A DNA stretch of 64,000 nucleotides from Paeniglutamicibacter sp. Y32M11 (GTDB lineage Bacteria; Actinomycetota; Actinomycetes; Actinomycetales; Micrococcaceae), in the NCBI RefSeq assembly GCF_019285735.1, contig NZ_CP079107.1, positions 1,736,001 through 1,800,000 on the forward strand, in the 5' to 3' direction. Under the pieces are notes generated by a model. The model was not told where the DNA came from. It saw only the letters and a list, made by a program, of their open reading frames with translations, and made no database searches. Made by a program: the position numbers and the translations under genes. Below are positions 18,200-27,288 of this stretch, piece by piece. Numbering within the stretch: the first letter of the stretch is position 1; each line of letters starts with the position of its first letter.

Positions 18200-18230
18200 T
18201 TGGGAGTAAGTCTCTATCAGGCACTAGCCT
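18200..18230 (+). promoter_or_regulatory. Predicted promoter giving a leaderless ettA mRNA
   Basis: TTGGGA (18200-18205), a 19-bp spacer, and TAGCCT (18225-18230) end 7 nt before the ATG of ettA. No ribosome site precedes that ATG. The arrangement fits leaderless actinobacterial transcripts. Confidence 0.55.
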
Positions 18231-18237
18231 TGATGCC

Positions 18238-19920
18238 ATGGCGGAATTCATTTACACGATGACCAAGGCTCGCAAGGCCGTTGGCGACAAAGTCATTCTT
18301 GACGATGTCAGCATGTCGTTCTACCCAGGCGCAAAAATTGGCGTGGTTGGACCGAACGGTGCGGGCAAATCAACGATCCTGAAGATCATGGCAGGGCTAG
18401 ACATACCCTCCAACGGCGAGGCACGCCTCAGCCCGGGATACAGCGTAGGAATCCTCTTGCAGGAACCCCCGCTGAACGAAGAAAAGACGGTCCTGGGCAA
18501 CGTCCAGGAAGGCGTCGGGGAGATCTACGAAAAGATCACCCGATACAACCAGATCTCCGAGGAGATGGCACAAGATGGTGCCGACTTCGATGCATTGCTC
18601 GAGGAAATGGGCCACCTGCAGGAAGCCATCGACACCGCCGATGCTTGGGATATCGACTCCCAGCTCGAGCAGGCCATGGATGCTCTGCAGTGCCCACCGG
18701 GAGACTCCGAGGTGACCCACCTTTCCGGTGGTGAGCGCCGTCGTGTCGCCTTGTGCAAGCTCTTGCTGCAGAAGCCGGACCTGTTGCTCCTTGATGAGCC
18801 CACTAACCACTTGGACGCCGAGTCGGTGCTGTGGCTCGAGCAGCATCTGTCCGCGTACCACGGTGCAGTTTTGGCCGTCACCCACGATAGGTACTTCCTG
18901 GACCACGTGGCCCAGTGGATCTGTGAAGTCGACCGCGGTCGCCTGCACGCCTACGAGGGTAACTACTCGGCCTACCTGGAAAAGAAGCGCGAGCGCCTCG
19001 AAGTCCAAGGCAAGAAGGACCAGAAGCTGGCCAAGCGCCTCAGCGAAGAACTCGAATGGGTTCGCTCCAACGCCAAGGGCCGCCAGACCAAGTCGAAGGC
19101 CCGTCTGGCCCGGTACGAGGAGATGGCCTCGGAGGCTGAGCGCACCCGCAAGCTGGACTTCGAAGAAATTCAGATTCCGGCCGGCCCGCGTTTGGGTTCC
19201 GTGGTGATCGAAGCAAAGAACCTGAAGAAGGGCTTCGACGATCGCGTCTTGATCGACAACCTGTCCTTCTCGCTGCCGCGTAACGGCATCGTGGGTGTCA
19301 TCGGTCCCAACGGCGTCGGCAAATCAACACTGTTCAAGACCATTGTTGGCATGGAACCGATTGACTCCGGTGATCTGAAGGTCGGCGAGACCGTCAAAAT
19401 TTCCTACGTTGACCAGAACCGTGGCGGCATTGACCCGGAAAAGTCGCTGTGGGAAGTTGTTTCCGAAGGGAACGACTACATCCAGGTCGGCCAGGTCGAG
19501 GTGCCCTCACGCGCCTACGTCTCGGCTTTCGGCTTCAAGGGACCGGACCAGCAGAAGAAGGCTGGTGTGCTTTCCGGTGGTGAGCGTAACCGCCTGAACC
19601 TGGCACTGACCCTCAAGCAGGGCGGCAACTTGCTGCTCCTCGATGAGCCAACTAACGACCTGGACGTGGAAACGCTCGGTTCCTTGGAAAACGCGCTGCT
19701 TGAATTCCCCGGTTGCGCCGTGGTCGTCTCGCACGATCGCTGGTTCCTTGACCGAGTTTCCACCCACATCCTTGCCTATGAGGGCACCGATGAGGACCCG
19801 GCGAACTGGTACTGGTTCGAGGGCAACTTCGAATCTTACGAGGCCAACAAGATCGAGCGCATGGGCCCGGAAGCTGCGAAGCCGCACCGCGTCACCCACC
19901 GTCGCCTGACCCGCGACTAG
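18238..19920 (+). CDS. ettA: Energy-dependent translational throttle protein EttA (ABC-F)
   Basis: A 560-residue soluble protein with two ABC ATPase domains and no membrane segments. Walker A motifs are GPNGAGKST (residues 38-46) and GPNGVGKST (from 356); both signatures (LSGGERRRVALCKLLLQ and LSGGERNRLNLALTL) and Walker B sites are intact. The arm and linker regions match EttA, which binds the ribosomal E site and gates the first elongation step according to energy charge. The start at ATG 18238 (MAEFIYTMTKARKAVGDK) is the conserved EttA N-terminus. A perfect terminator follows. Confidence 0.96.
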   Translation: MAEFIYTMTKARKAVGDKVILDDVSMSFYPGAKIGVVGPNGAGKSTILKIMAGLDIPSNGEARLSPGYSVGILLQEPPLNEEKTVLGNVQEGVGEIYEKITRYNQISEEMAQDGADFDALLEEMGHLQEAIDTADAWDIDSQLEQAMDALQCPPGDSEVTHLSGGERRRVALCKLLLQKPDLLLLDEPTNHLDAESVLWLEQHLSAYHGAVLAVTHDRYFLDHVAQWICEVDRGRLHAYEGNYSAYLEKKRERLEVQGKKDQKLAKRLSEELEWVRSNAKGRQTKSKARLARYEEMASEAERTRKLDFEEIQIPAGPRLGSVVIEAKNLKKGFDDRVLIDNLSFSLPRNGIVGVIGPNGVGKSTLFKTIVGMEPIDSGDLKVGETVKISYVDQNRGGIDPEKSLWEVVSEGNDYIQVGQVEVPSRAYVSAFGFKGPDQQKKAGVLSGGERNRLNLALTLKQGGNLLLLDEPTNDLDVETLGSLENALLEFPGCAVVVSHDRWFLDRVSTHILAYEGTDEDPANWYWFEGNFESYEANKIERMGPEAAKPHRVTHRRLTRD

Positions 19921-19941
19921 CATTTACTGCTAGATATGGGT

Positions 19942-19994
19942 GAGGGGGTTGGTGGTTTGGATGAATTTCATCCAAACCACCAACCCCCTCTTTT
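19942..19994. terminator. Long perfect hairpin terminator after ettA
   Basis: A 24-bp perfect stem (19942-19965 with 19967-19990) followed by TTTT. The convergent thioesterase gene ends at 20019 on the other strand, so the hairpin may serve both. Confidence 0.92.
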
Positions 19995-20018
19995 GTTGTG
20001 GTTCTCGGAGCGCTGCGG

Positions 20019-20903
20019 TTACTTTTCGCGCGGAAGACGAACCATTCCCTCTTGGGCGACGGTGGCTACGAGCTCTCCTGCGCGGTTGAAGATTCGACCG
20101 GTCGACAGGCCGCGAGCTCCCGAAGCACTGGGGGACTCCTGAACGTAGAGCAACCATTCATCAACTCGGCAGGGACGGTGCCACCACATGGCGTGGTCAA
20201 GGCTGGCTACCGACATGCCCGGGGCCATCCAACTAATTCCGTGTCGGCGCAGGATGGGTTCAAGCAGCGTGTAGTCGCTGGCATAGGCCAACGCCGCGCG
20301 GTGCATGGCGGCATCCTCCGGCATGGGTGCGGTGGTCTTCATCCAGACGGCGTTGACGGCTAAACGCTCCTTGGCACCCCGCAAAAACAACGGCTGGCTG
20401 ATGTAGCGAATATCAAAGGGTCGCCCGTACGCAAGTTCCTGAGCCATCGGGTGATCGATGTCCCCGAGGAGATCCGCGGTGGTGGGCAGCGACTCGGGAT
20501 CCGGCACGCCCTCGGGCATGGTGTCCTGATGATCCAAACCCTCCGCGTGCGTCTGGAAGGAAGCGATCATCGAGAGGATCGGCACCCCCTCCTGATAGGC
20601 ATGCACCCGGCGGGCCGAAAAAGATCGTCCATCACGCAGGCGCTGCACACCAAAGGTGATGGGGAGGCTTGCATCTCCGGCACGCAGGAAGTATCCGTGC
20701 ATGGAGTGGATGGTGCGGTCATCCTCGACCGTTTTGGACGCGGCGATGATTGACTGACCCAGCACCTGGCCACCGAATACCCGTTCGCGTGCCTGCGGTG
20801 GGGTGTGGCCGACGAAGATATCCTCGTCGGTGCGTGCATCGGGATCCCCGCTGAGATTCAGCAGCTGGATCAGCTTCTGAGTTTCCGAAAGGTTGGTGCT
20901 CAC
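20019..20903 (-). CDS. tesB: Acyl-CoA thioesterase II (TesB family)
   Basis: A 294-residue double hot-dog thioesterase that hydrolyses acyl-CoA to free acid and CoA. Characteristic stretches are FGGQVLGQSIIAASKTV, HSMHGYFLRAGDASLPI and SLDHAMWWHRPCRVDEWLLY, with the active-site D in SLDHAMW and the conserved C-terminal GRIFNRAGELVATVAQEG. The chosen start is GTG 20903 with AAGGAG 7 nt upstream; a longer frame to 20945 has no such site. It stands alone, divergent from the unknown gene at 21029. Confidence 0.94.
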   Translation of the reverse strand: MSTNLSETQKLIQLLNLSGDPDARTDEDIFVGHTPPQARERVFGGQVLGQSIIAASKTVEDDRTIHSMHGYFLRAGDASLPITFGVQRLRDGRSFSARRVHAYQEGVPILSMIASFQTHAEGLDHQDTMPEGVPDPESLPTTADLLGDIDHPMAQELAYGRPFDIRYISQPLFLRGAKERLAVNAVWMKTTAPMPEDAAMHRAALAYASDYTLLEPILRRHGISWMAPGMSVASLDHAMWWHRPCRVDEWLLYVQESPSASGARGLSTGRIFNRAGELVATVAQEGMVRLPREK

Positions 20904-21028
20904 GGTGGTGCTCCTTGGTACGCGAATATTGATCTGGTAAGACACTATCGCCCCCGCGCTCCGAATGCCGTATCTCGCGTGGGGGGCGCATTGATCCCCA
21001 GCGTGCCCGACGTGGAAAGATGGGTGGT

Positions 21029-21688
21029 ATGGCTAGTGAAACCGTTGTATTTGAGGATCAGGAAACCGTTGCGGACCTGAGCACCTTCTTTTCCCGTGCG
21101 CGTTCGATCGAGGACGGTGCGGCGATGTTGCAGGCCAGTGGCACCGCGCTGGCAATCTATGTCCCGGTGCTCTATCCGGAGTTCCTGGGGGATGCGGTTC
21201 CCACCGTGTTGGGGATGCGCGCGGTACGCCTGAGTCAGGCAGCCGATGCCCAGGGAACCTACGCCATTGGCGCGCTCACCGACCGCTTGGCGCGAATGGA
21301 CGGTGCCTCGCGAGAATTATCCGTACCCCCCGCCGAGCTCAGCGCCTCGTGGGCCGGGCGTAGTGTGCCGCTCTCCGGCTGGGAGAAGCGTGAAACCATC
21401 GCCGATGACGTCCTGCTGGCCGAGGCCCTGCGGGGGATTGGGGTGGTGGCTCAGGCGCTGCCGGAGAACGCTGGCAAGCCGGTATTAAAAACCGTGCGTG
21501 CCCGCATCTGGTCCTCCCCACTTAATGGCACCCAAACGCCGATGCCGCTGGGCATGGCCTTCGGCGCCCACGCTCTGGGATTCCTGCGCGCGGGCGCGAC
21601 ATCAAGCGTCTATGCTTCCGCGGGTTGGCTGCGGCTGAGCAGCACCGGCGGGCACATGCTGGTGCGCCAGGGCGGGGTACTGGGCTAG
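21029..21688 (+). CDS. Unrecognised actinobacterial protein
   Basis: A 219-residue protein I cannot place in a family. It is soluble, with no signal peptide, membrane segment or metal motif, and has a mixed alpha/beta character. Visible landmarks: an acidic start (ASETVVFEDQETVADLSTFF), a central VPLSGWEKRETIADDVLLAEA, and a glycine-rich end (FGAHALGFLRAGATSSVYAS). Codon use agrees with neighbours and the frame is clean, so it is very probably a real gene. It lies between acyl-CoA thioesterase (divergent) and truncated globin (convergent), each separated by under 130 nt. Confidence 0.75.
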   Translation: MASETVVFEDQETVADLSTFFSRARSIEDGAAMLQASGTALAIYVPVLYPEFLGDAVPTVLGMRAVRLSQAADAQGTYAIGALTDRLARMDGASRELSVPPAELSASWAGRSVPLSGWEKRETIADDVLLAEALRGIGVVAQALPENAGKPVLKTVRARIWSSPLNGTQTPMPLGMAFGAHALGFLRAGATSSVYASAGWLRLSSTGGHMLVRQGGVLG

Positions 21689-21742
21689 AGATCGGCCCCG
21701 GCTCTCCCGGGTGAGCCGTCCCGGAGCTTTAGTCCGAGTCGT

Positions 21743-22255
21743 TCAGTCCGGGGCGTTCATCAGGGAGTGGGCGGCGCGGTCGAAGTAATCCCACAGCGTC
21801 GCTTCTTGCAGGGGCGGCAGCTCCAAGGAATCAACGGCCGTGCGCATGTGGCGCAGCCAGACATCGCGGTTGTGCGAATTGATCGTGTAGGGCGCGTGGC
21901 GCATGCGCAGGCGCGGGTGGCCGCGGCGCTCGGAATAGGTACCGGGTCCACCCCAGTACTGTTCCAAAAATAGCTGCAGGCGCATCGTGGCAGGGCGCAG
22001 ATCCGTTTCCGGGTACATGGCACGGAATTCGGCATCGGCCCCCACGGATTCGTAGAACTTTTCCGCCAACTTGGCGAAGGTCTCACGCCCGCCGACCTGC
22101 GCATAAAAGCTGCCCTCATACAATGCGGGATCATGCTCGTCGCCGGGTGTTAAGCGGCCCTCGGGCAGATCCGAGCTCAGCGATGCACCGACCTGACGCA
22201 CCGGCAAAAGCACCGGTTCGTGGGCGGAAGTAGGCTCCGGGGTTGGCTCGTTCAC
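21743..22255 (-). CDS. glbO: Group II truncated haemoglobin (GlbO type)
   Basis: A 170-residue protein with a ~45-residue disordered N-terminal extension and a truncated globin fold: SFYAQVGGRETFAKLAEKFYE, the EQYWGGPGTYSERRGHPRLRMRHAPY stretch (in two parts: YWGGPGTYSE and RLRMRHAPY, with the proximal haem histidine), and DVWLRHMRTAVD. GlbO proteins bind oxygen and are linked to respiration or peroxide handling. Start is GTG 22255, preceded by AAAGGA. In mycobacteria glbO lies near pepN, as it does here. Confidence 0.93.
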   Translation of the reverse strand: MNEPTPEPTSAHEPVLLPVRQVGASLSSDLPEGRLTPGDEHDPALYEGSFYAQVGGRETFAKLAEKFYESVGADAEFRAMYPETDLRPATMRLQLFLEQYWGGPGTYSERRGHPRLRMRHAPYTINSHNRDVWLRHMRTAVDSLELPPLQEATLWDYFDRAAHSLMNAPD

Positions 22256-22357
22256 GTGTGTGTCCTTTCATTCTCCGGCGGTGCGCCGGAGGGTGGGGCA
22301 ATACGGCCCATTATCCCGCGTTTGGTGTGGCCCGTGGGTCGACTTTCGCCCTCGGCG

Positions 22358-23071
22358 TCAGTGTTGGGAAGGTGGTGGGGGTAGCGGTCCCAGGTGCTTG
22401 AGCGCCTCGCGCAGCGCGAGTGGGCTCATCACCGTGTGCTGTTCGGCGATCCACCCGCGGACCCAATCGGGGTCTGTCTTGGCATACTGGCGCAACGCCC
22501 AGCCCATGGCCTTGCGGATAAAAAACTCGGGATCCTCCAGATTGGCGCGCAAGACCTCGTCAAGTAGCTCGGTATCCGTTGCCGTGCCCAGATGCAGCTG
22601 AGCGATCATGGACATCCGACGCTTCCACATGAACGGATCGGTGGACCACTCGCGCAGCAGGGAGGACATGGGCTCGGGATGCGCGCGCAGCAGCAATCCA
22701 AAATGTCGTGATAACCCATCAACGATGTCCCACCACGCCCCGGTGATGATCATCCGCTCATACAGCGGCAGGAACTCTAACTTGCCGCGGCACGGTGTGC
22801 TCGCGCAGATTTCCTGCACGGCGTACCAATGCTCACGATGGGTGGCACCTTCCCAGATCTCCGTTGCCAAATCCAGCAGGTTCGCCGGGCCGGGGGTGTC
22901 CCTGGCCAGCTCACGGGCGATGCGCCGCACCGTGGGTACGGGGACACCGATAAATGGTTGTTCGGTCTTCATGTAGGCGGCGGCCGCCGCGGCCTTGCCC
23001 TCGATGGCTTGGGGCGCCAGCGCAGCATTCAGCCGCTCGATGGCCGGGGAATACTCAAAGGCCGGTGCCAT
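22358..23071 (-). CDS. DNA alkylation repair protein, AlkD-like HEAT repeat
   Basis: A 237-residue helical protein of the AlkC/AlkD family, which removes alkylated purines using a curved HEAT-repeat solenoid. Seen here: MKTEQPFIGVPVPTVRRIAR near residue 35, WEGATHREHWYAVQEICAS, WDIVDGLSRHFG and WMWKRR-like FMWKRRMSMIAQL, ending with IRKAMGWALRQYAK, all typical of the group. It starts 3 nt downstream of the OsmC stop, so the two genes are likely co-transcribed. Some members are not proven glycosylases, so activity is inferred. Confidence 0.86.
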   Translation of the reverse strand: MAPAFEYSPAIERLNAALAPQAIEGKAAAAAAYMKTEQPFIGVPVPTVRRIARELARDTPGPANLLDLATEIWEGATHREHWYAVQEICASTPCRGKLEFLPLYERMIITGAWWDIVDGLSRHFGLLLRAHPEPMSSLLREWSTDPFMWKRRMSMIAQLHLGTATDTELLDEVLRANLEDPEFFIRKAMGWALRQYAKTDPDWVRGWIAEQHTVMSPLALREALKHLGPLPPPPSQH

Positions 23072-23074
23072 CGT

Positions 23075-23575
23075 TCAGCGTTTGGTGGAAACAGGAAGCG
23101 TGGGTTCATGGTGCACGGGGAAATTCACGCTGCGCGCAATGAAGCAGACCGAGTTGGCTTCCTCGTGCAATGAATCGGCCAGTGCCCGCTGAGACTCATC
23201 CTGCAAAACCACACGAGGGGTGAGTGTCACCTCGAGGAATTCGCCACTGCCATCGCGGTTCAGTCGCAGCGTGCCACGTGCTTCATCGTCATAACCGGTG
23301 ACCACCACGTGGCGCTTCACCGCGATGTGCAGGTAGGAGAGCATATGACACTGCGACAGGGCAGTGAGGAGCAACTGTTCGGGGTTCCAACGATCCTTGT
23401 CCCCATGGAACGTCGGGTCTGCGGTACCCGCAAGATCCGGCAGCCCGGGGGCACTGATCACGTGGTCGCGGCCGTAACCGCGATAGCTGGCGGTGCCCGC
23501 TCCGCGGTTTCCTGTCCACGAAAGGGAGATGGAGTAGTTGTGTAGGGCCAGGTTCATGAATCCATTCTCGGTCAT
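23075..23575 (-). CDS. OsmC/Ohr family peroxiredoxin-like protein
   Basis: A 166-residue protein with the two catalytic cysteines of the OsmC fold: C76 (LTALSQCHMLSYLH) and C143 (EANSVCFIARSVN). These reduce organic hydroperoxides. It is of the OsmC-like type, not Ohr proper, judging from the SQCHML motif. An alternative start is the methionine at 23557. It probably forms a two-gene unit with the AlkD-like repair gene downstream; together they suggest defence against peroxide and alkylation damage. Confidence 0.88.
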   Translation of the reverse strand: MTENGFMNLALHNYSISLSWTGNRGAGTASYRGYGRDHVISAPGLPDLAGTADPTFHGDKDRWNPEQLLLTALSQCHMLSYLHIAVKRHVVVTGYDDEARGTLRLNRDGSGEFLEVTLTPRVVLQDESQRALADSLHEEANSVCFIARSVNFPVHHEPTLPVSTKR

Positions 23576-23618
23576 GCCCCACGCTGGCGCACAACCGCCC
23601 GGCGGTTTAAGGGGATAA

Positions 23619-23651
23619 CGCCGGGCCGCGGAAGTAAAACGCGGCCCGGCG
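23619..23651. terminator. GC-rich hairpin between osmC and pepN
   Basis: CGCCGGGCCGCG (23619-23630) pairs perfectly with CGCGGCCCGGCG (23640-23651) across a 9-nt loop. There is no T run on the minus strand. It sits 29 nt after the pepN stop and probably ends that transcript. Confidence 0.65.
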
Positions 23652-23679
23652 CTCGTGGCAAAAACGCCCCGGTTCCTCC

Positions 23680-26223
23680 CTAGACGTCGGCCCTTTGTGC
23701 TGCCAGAGAGCGCACCACCGAATCGCGAGCCTCGGTGACCAATCGGCGCAGTGCGGGGGAGTCGGAACCCAGGGTGTTCAGGAACGCATCGCTGGCATCC
23801 AACGTCGCCTCAGAAACTTGCGCGGCAGGGAAGAGGCCGACGATGATCTGCTGAGCGATCTCGTGGCTCTTGGACTCCCAGATGCCGCGCGCCGCGGCAA
23901 AGTAGCTCTGCACATACTCGGAGAGCAGTGCCGCATCGTGCACGCGGTTAAACCCGGTGATCGCCGCCCGCTGTTCCAGGTTGGACAGTTCCCCGCCCAG
24001 AATCCCAGCCCAGGCGCTGGCCTTGGCCTCGCTACTGGGGATCGCTGCCTTGGCGGTATGAGCGGCGAGCGAACCGTTGGCGGTGTTATCACGTGCCAAT
24101 TCCGCGTTGATTTCCGCCTCGGTGGCCCGGGAACCGGCGGCCAGTGAGGTCAGCAGCTCCCAACGCAGATCGGTGTCGATGCTCAGACCATCCAAGACCA
24201 GCTCTCCGGCCAGCAGGGACGCCACCACGTCCAACTGCTCCGCGGAGTTGGCCCGTTGGGCAAAGGCCTTGGTGAACTGCAGCTGGGAGTCCGAACCGGC
24301 GGCGGCACCGCGTGCCAGCGCCCAGAGGCTCTGCGCGGCCCGCGTCGATGTTTGCGCTGCCACCTCGGGGTTAACATAGTAATCCAGGGCGGTATTCAGC
24401 TGGCGCAGCAGCACCATGACCACCGAGGAATCCGATTCGTGGGCGATGTTTTTCAGCACCAGCTCGACGTAGGCGCGGGCCGGGGTCTCGGCATCGCGCA
24501 CCGCGTCCCATGCGGCTCCCCAGACCAGGGTGCGCGGCAGGGAGTGGGCGAAGTCCTTCAGGTGCTCGGTGGCGGTGGCCAGGGAGAGCTCATCAAGCCG
24601 AATCTTGGCGTAGGCCAGGTCATCGTCGTTCACCAGCACCAACGCGGGGCGCTGGCGTCCCAGCAGGGTCGGGACCTCGGTGCGCACACCCGCCACGTCG
24701 AGTTCTTCGCGGTGTACCCGGACCAGCGATCCGCTCTCATCAAGGTCGTAGAAACCCACGGCCAGGCGATGCGGGCGGATCGTGGGGTACGCCTCGATGG
24801 CGCTCTGGGTGATGGCGAAGGACGTGATCACTCCGGATTCGTCGGTATCGATCACCGCGCGCAGGGTATTGACGCCCGCGGTTTCCAGCCATGCGGCCGA
24901 CCAGGCCGAGAGGTCGCGGCCCGAGGCGGCCTCCAGCTCACGCATCAAATCCGGAAGTTCGGTATTGCTCCACGCGTGCTTGGCGAAGTAGCTTCGCACG
25001 CCAGCCATGAACTGCTCCTGGCCCACCCAGGCGACCAACTGGCGCAGAACCGAGGCACCCTTGGCGTAGGTGATGCCGTCGAAGTTCACCTGCACGTCTT
25101 CCAGATCGTTGATCTGCGCGACGATCGGGTGGGTGGAGGGCAGCTGGTCCTGACGGTACGCCCAGTTCTTCTCCATGATGTTAAAGGTGGTCCACGCGGA
25201 GGTGAATTCGGTGTTCTGCGCCGCGGCGAGTGTTGACATGAACTCGGCAAAGGACTCGTTCAACCACAGATCGTTCCACCAGCGCATGGTCACCAGATCG
25301 CCGAACCACATGTGAGCCAGTTCGTGCAGCACCGTGATGGCGCGGCGTTCAACCATGGCGTCGGTGGGCCGCGAGCGGAAGACGTAGGACTCCAGGAAGG
25401 TGACGGCACCGGCATTTTCCATCGCCCCGGCGTTAAACTCGGGCACAAAGAGCTGGTCGTACTTCTCAAAGGGGTAGGGCGTGCCGAACTGTTCCTCGAA
25501 GAACTCGAAGCCCTGGCGGGTCAGGGTGAAAATATTCTCCGCGTCCAGGTGTTCCATGAGCGAGGCGCGGGCAAAAACACCCAGCGGGATGACCCGGCCA
25601 TCGCTGCTGGTCAGCTCGGAACGCACGGCCTTGTACGGGCCGGCGATGAGCGCGGTGATGTAGGAGGAGATGGGTGCGGTGGGGGCAAAGGCCCACGTTG
25701 TGGCGCCGGGGTGCGCGGGCACCGGCACCGGGGTGGTGGCGTTGGAAATGACGTCCCAGTGTTCCGGCGCGGTGATGGTGAAGGCGAAGGTGGCCTTCAA
25801 GTCTGGCTGTTCAAAAACGGCGAACATGCGACGAGCATCCGGAACCTCAAATTGCGAGTAGAGGTAGACCTCGGAATCCACGGGGTCAACAAAGCGGTGC
25901 AGGCCCTCGCCGGTGTTCATGTACAACGCATCGGCGTCGATCACCAGGGTATTTTCCGCCGCCAGATCCGAGAGACTGATGCGTACCCCGTCCGATACCT
26001 TGGCCGGATCCAGCTCGGTCCCGTTCAGGGTCACGGAGCGGACGGCGGCCGTTACGGCGTCGATGAAGGTGCTGCTGCCGGCGGTGGCGGAGAAACGTAC
26101 CGTGGTCCGGGAACCGAAGATGGTGTCGGAAACGGTCAAATTCAGCTCGACATCGTAGGAGTGCACGGTGATCAGTGCGGCCCGGGCGCGGGCCTCTTCG
26201 CGAGTGAGGTTCATTCCTGGCAT
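23680..26223 (-). CDS. pepN: Aminopeptidase N (M1 family)
   Basis: An 847-residue zinc aminopeptidase that removes N-terminal residues from peptides in the cytoplasm. The exopeptidase motif GAMEN is at residues 266-270 and the zinc site HELAHMWFGDLV begins at residue 300, with the third ligand in LNESFAEFMS. The C-terminal ERAP1-like helical domain is complete. The frame is open as far as 26715, but ATG 26223 (GAAAGG upstream) gives the normal family length and N-terminus (NLTREEARARAALITVHSYD). It is monocistronic, with a GC-rich hairpin downstream. Confidence 0.96.
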   Translation of the reverse strand: MPGMNLTREEARARAALITVHSYDVELNLTVSDTIFGSRTTVRFSATAGSSTFIDAVTAAVRSVTLNGTELDPAKVSDGVRISLSDLAAENTLVIDADALYMNTGEGLHRFVDPVDSEVYLYSQFEVPDARRMFAVFEQPDLKATFAFTITAPEHWDVISNATTPVPVPAHPGATTWAFAPTAPISSYITALIAGPYKAVRSELTSSDGRVIPLGVFARASLMEHLDAENIFTLTRQGFEFFEEQFGTPYPFEKYDQLFVPEFNAGAMENAGAVTFLESYVFRSRPTDAMVERRAITVLHELAHMWFGDLVTMRWWNDLWLNESFAEFMSTLAAAQNTEFTSAWTTFNIMEKNWAYRQDQLPSTHPIVAQINDLEDVQVNFDGITYAKGASVLRQLVAWVGQEQFMAGVRSYFAKHAWSNTELPDLMRELEAASGRDLSAWSAAWLETAGVNTLRAVIDTDESGVITSFAITQSAIEAYPTIRPHRLAVGFYDLDESGSLVRVHREELDVAGVRTEVPTLLGRQRPALVLVNDDDLAYAKIRLDELSLATATEHLKDFAHSLPRTLVWGAAWDAVRDAETPARAYVELVLKNIAHESDSSVVMVLLRQLNTALDYYVNPEVAAQTSTRAAQSLWALARGAAAGSDSQLQFTKAFAQRANSAEQLDVVASLLAGELVLDGLSIDTDLRWELLTSLAAGSRATEAEINAELARDNTANGSLAAHTAKAAIPSSEAKASAWAGILGGELSNLEQRAAITGFNRVHDAALLSEYVQSYFAAARGIWESKSHEIAQQIIVGLFPAAQVSEATLDASDAFLNTLGSDSPALRRLVTEARDSVVRSLAAQRADV

Positions 26224-26409
26224 GGTCTGACGTGCCTTTCGATGGTTGCCGGTCTGCAATAACTGTTTTTTGCTGCACGCGCTAGTGGGCGGGCACCATG
26301 GGGATGCACCGGTAGCGGGGAATGTGAAACAAACCTTGAACAGTGTGCCCATTCTCTCACCAACACCCCTCGGTGTCGCAAGTGGCGAAGTGCTGGTTGG
26401 ATAGATGAC

Positions 26410-27201
26410 ATGGTTATGGGCGTGGTTTTGCTGGGGTATGGCGCGATCGGTCGGGCGGTTCACCGCTCGCTGGCCGAGCATCACGAGGATGTTGAGGTGC
26501 TGCGCATCGTGGACCGCGCGGTCCTGGAGAGCGGCGCACAGAATGCCGCAACGGCCCTTAGCGAGGCGATCGCTGGCGCACGGCTGGTGGTCGAGTGCGC
26601 TTCGCCCGCCGCCGTGCGCAGCTACGGCCCGGGCATCATCGGTTCCGGGACCGATCTCCTGGTGGCCTCCCTCGGGGCGCTGGTTGACCCCCGGCTGGCT
26701 CAGAGGTTGTTGCACGATGGGCCCGGGCGTTGTTACCTATCCACCGGAGCCATCGGGGGACTGGACCTGATCCGCGCCACGGCAGCAACGATCCAGGAGA
26801 TTACCCTGTGTACGCGTAAGGCGCCGCTGGCCCTGCTGCACCCCGGCCTTCCCGAGCAGCTTCGCGCGCTGCTCGCCGGGATGCGGCCAGAACATGGCCC
26901 AGAGCAGGTCTTTAGTGGCAGCGTTGCCGACGCCATCCACCTGTTTCCTTCCAACATCAACGTCGCCGCAGCCCTGGGTTTGGCCGCGGGGAATATGGAT
27001 CGGGTGCGAGTGCAGATCATCGCCGATCCGACCGCCCTCAGTACCACCCACGGCATTAACGTCCACACCACTAGCGGGCACTATAGTTTCGAGATTTCCA
27101 ACGTTCCCGATCCCGCCAACCCCGCCACCAGCGCCCTGACCGCGCGCTCGATGGTCTCCGGAGTGCTGCGCCTGGCGGGCCGCGGGCCGCACTTCATCTA
27201 G
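26410..27201 (+). CDS. Aspartate dehydrogenase-like protein (NadX/DUF108 family)
   Basis: A 263-residue protein with an N-terminal Rossmann motif (GVVLLGYGAIGRAVHRSL) and the C-terminal aspartate dehydrogenase domain: STGAIGGLDLIRA, FPSNINVAAALGLAAG and the TSGHYSFEISNVPDPANPAT stretch. NadX-type enzymes oxidise L-aspartate to iminoaspartate, the first step of NAD synthesis. No nadA or nadC is nearby, so an alternative role in aspartate metabolism is possible. Start ATG 26410 or 26416; no strong ribosome site is seen at either. Confidence 0.83.
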   Translation: MVMGVVLLGYGAIGRAVHRSLAEHHEDVEVLRIVDRAVLESGAQNAATALSEAIAGARLVVECASPAAVRSYGPGIIGSGTDLLVASLGALVDPRLAQRLLHDGPGRCYLSTGAIGGLDLIRATAATIQEITLCTRKAPLALLHPGLPEQLRALLAGMRPEHGPEQVFSGSVADAIHLFPSNINVAAALGLAAGNMDRVRVQIIADPTALSTTHGINVHTTSGHYSFEISNVPDPANPATSALTARSMVSGVLRLAGRGPHFI

Positions 27202-27288
27202 GGCGAGAGGAATGAAACCCATTCAATGTTCTGGATAGGCTGTGGGTAAAACCAACTATCCACAACAAGCAGGGGGACCAAGCCCACC

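Noticed and set aside
24256-25236. Open frame of 326 codons antisense to pepN
   Set aside because: Fully inside pepN on the opposite strand with Gly/Arg/His-rich product and no signature; shadow frame.
26224-26715. 164-residue N-terminal extension of aminopeptidase N
   Set aside because: The extension is unlike any PepN, has no signal peptide, and overlaps the divergent gene at 26410; the start at 26223 gives the family length.
27241-27264. Inverted DnaA-box-like pair (TGTGGGTAA and CTATCCACA)
   Set aside because: Both deviate from the consensus, there are no further boxes, and no dnaA/dnaN or AT-rich unwinding region is nearby; it is probably chance or a weak hairpin in the DUF1648 leader.
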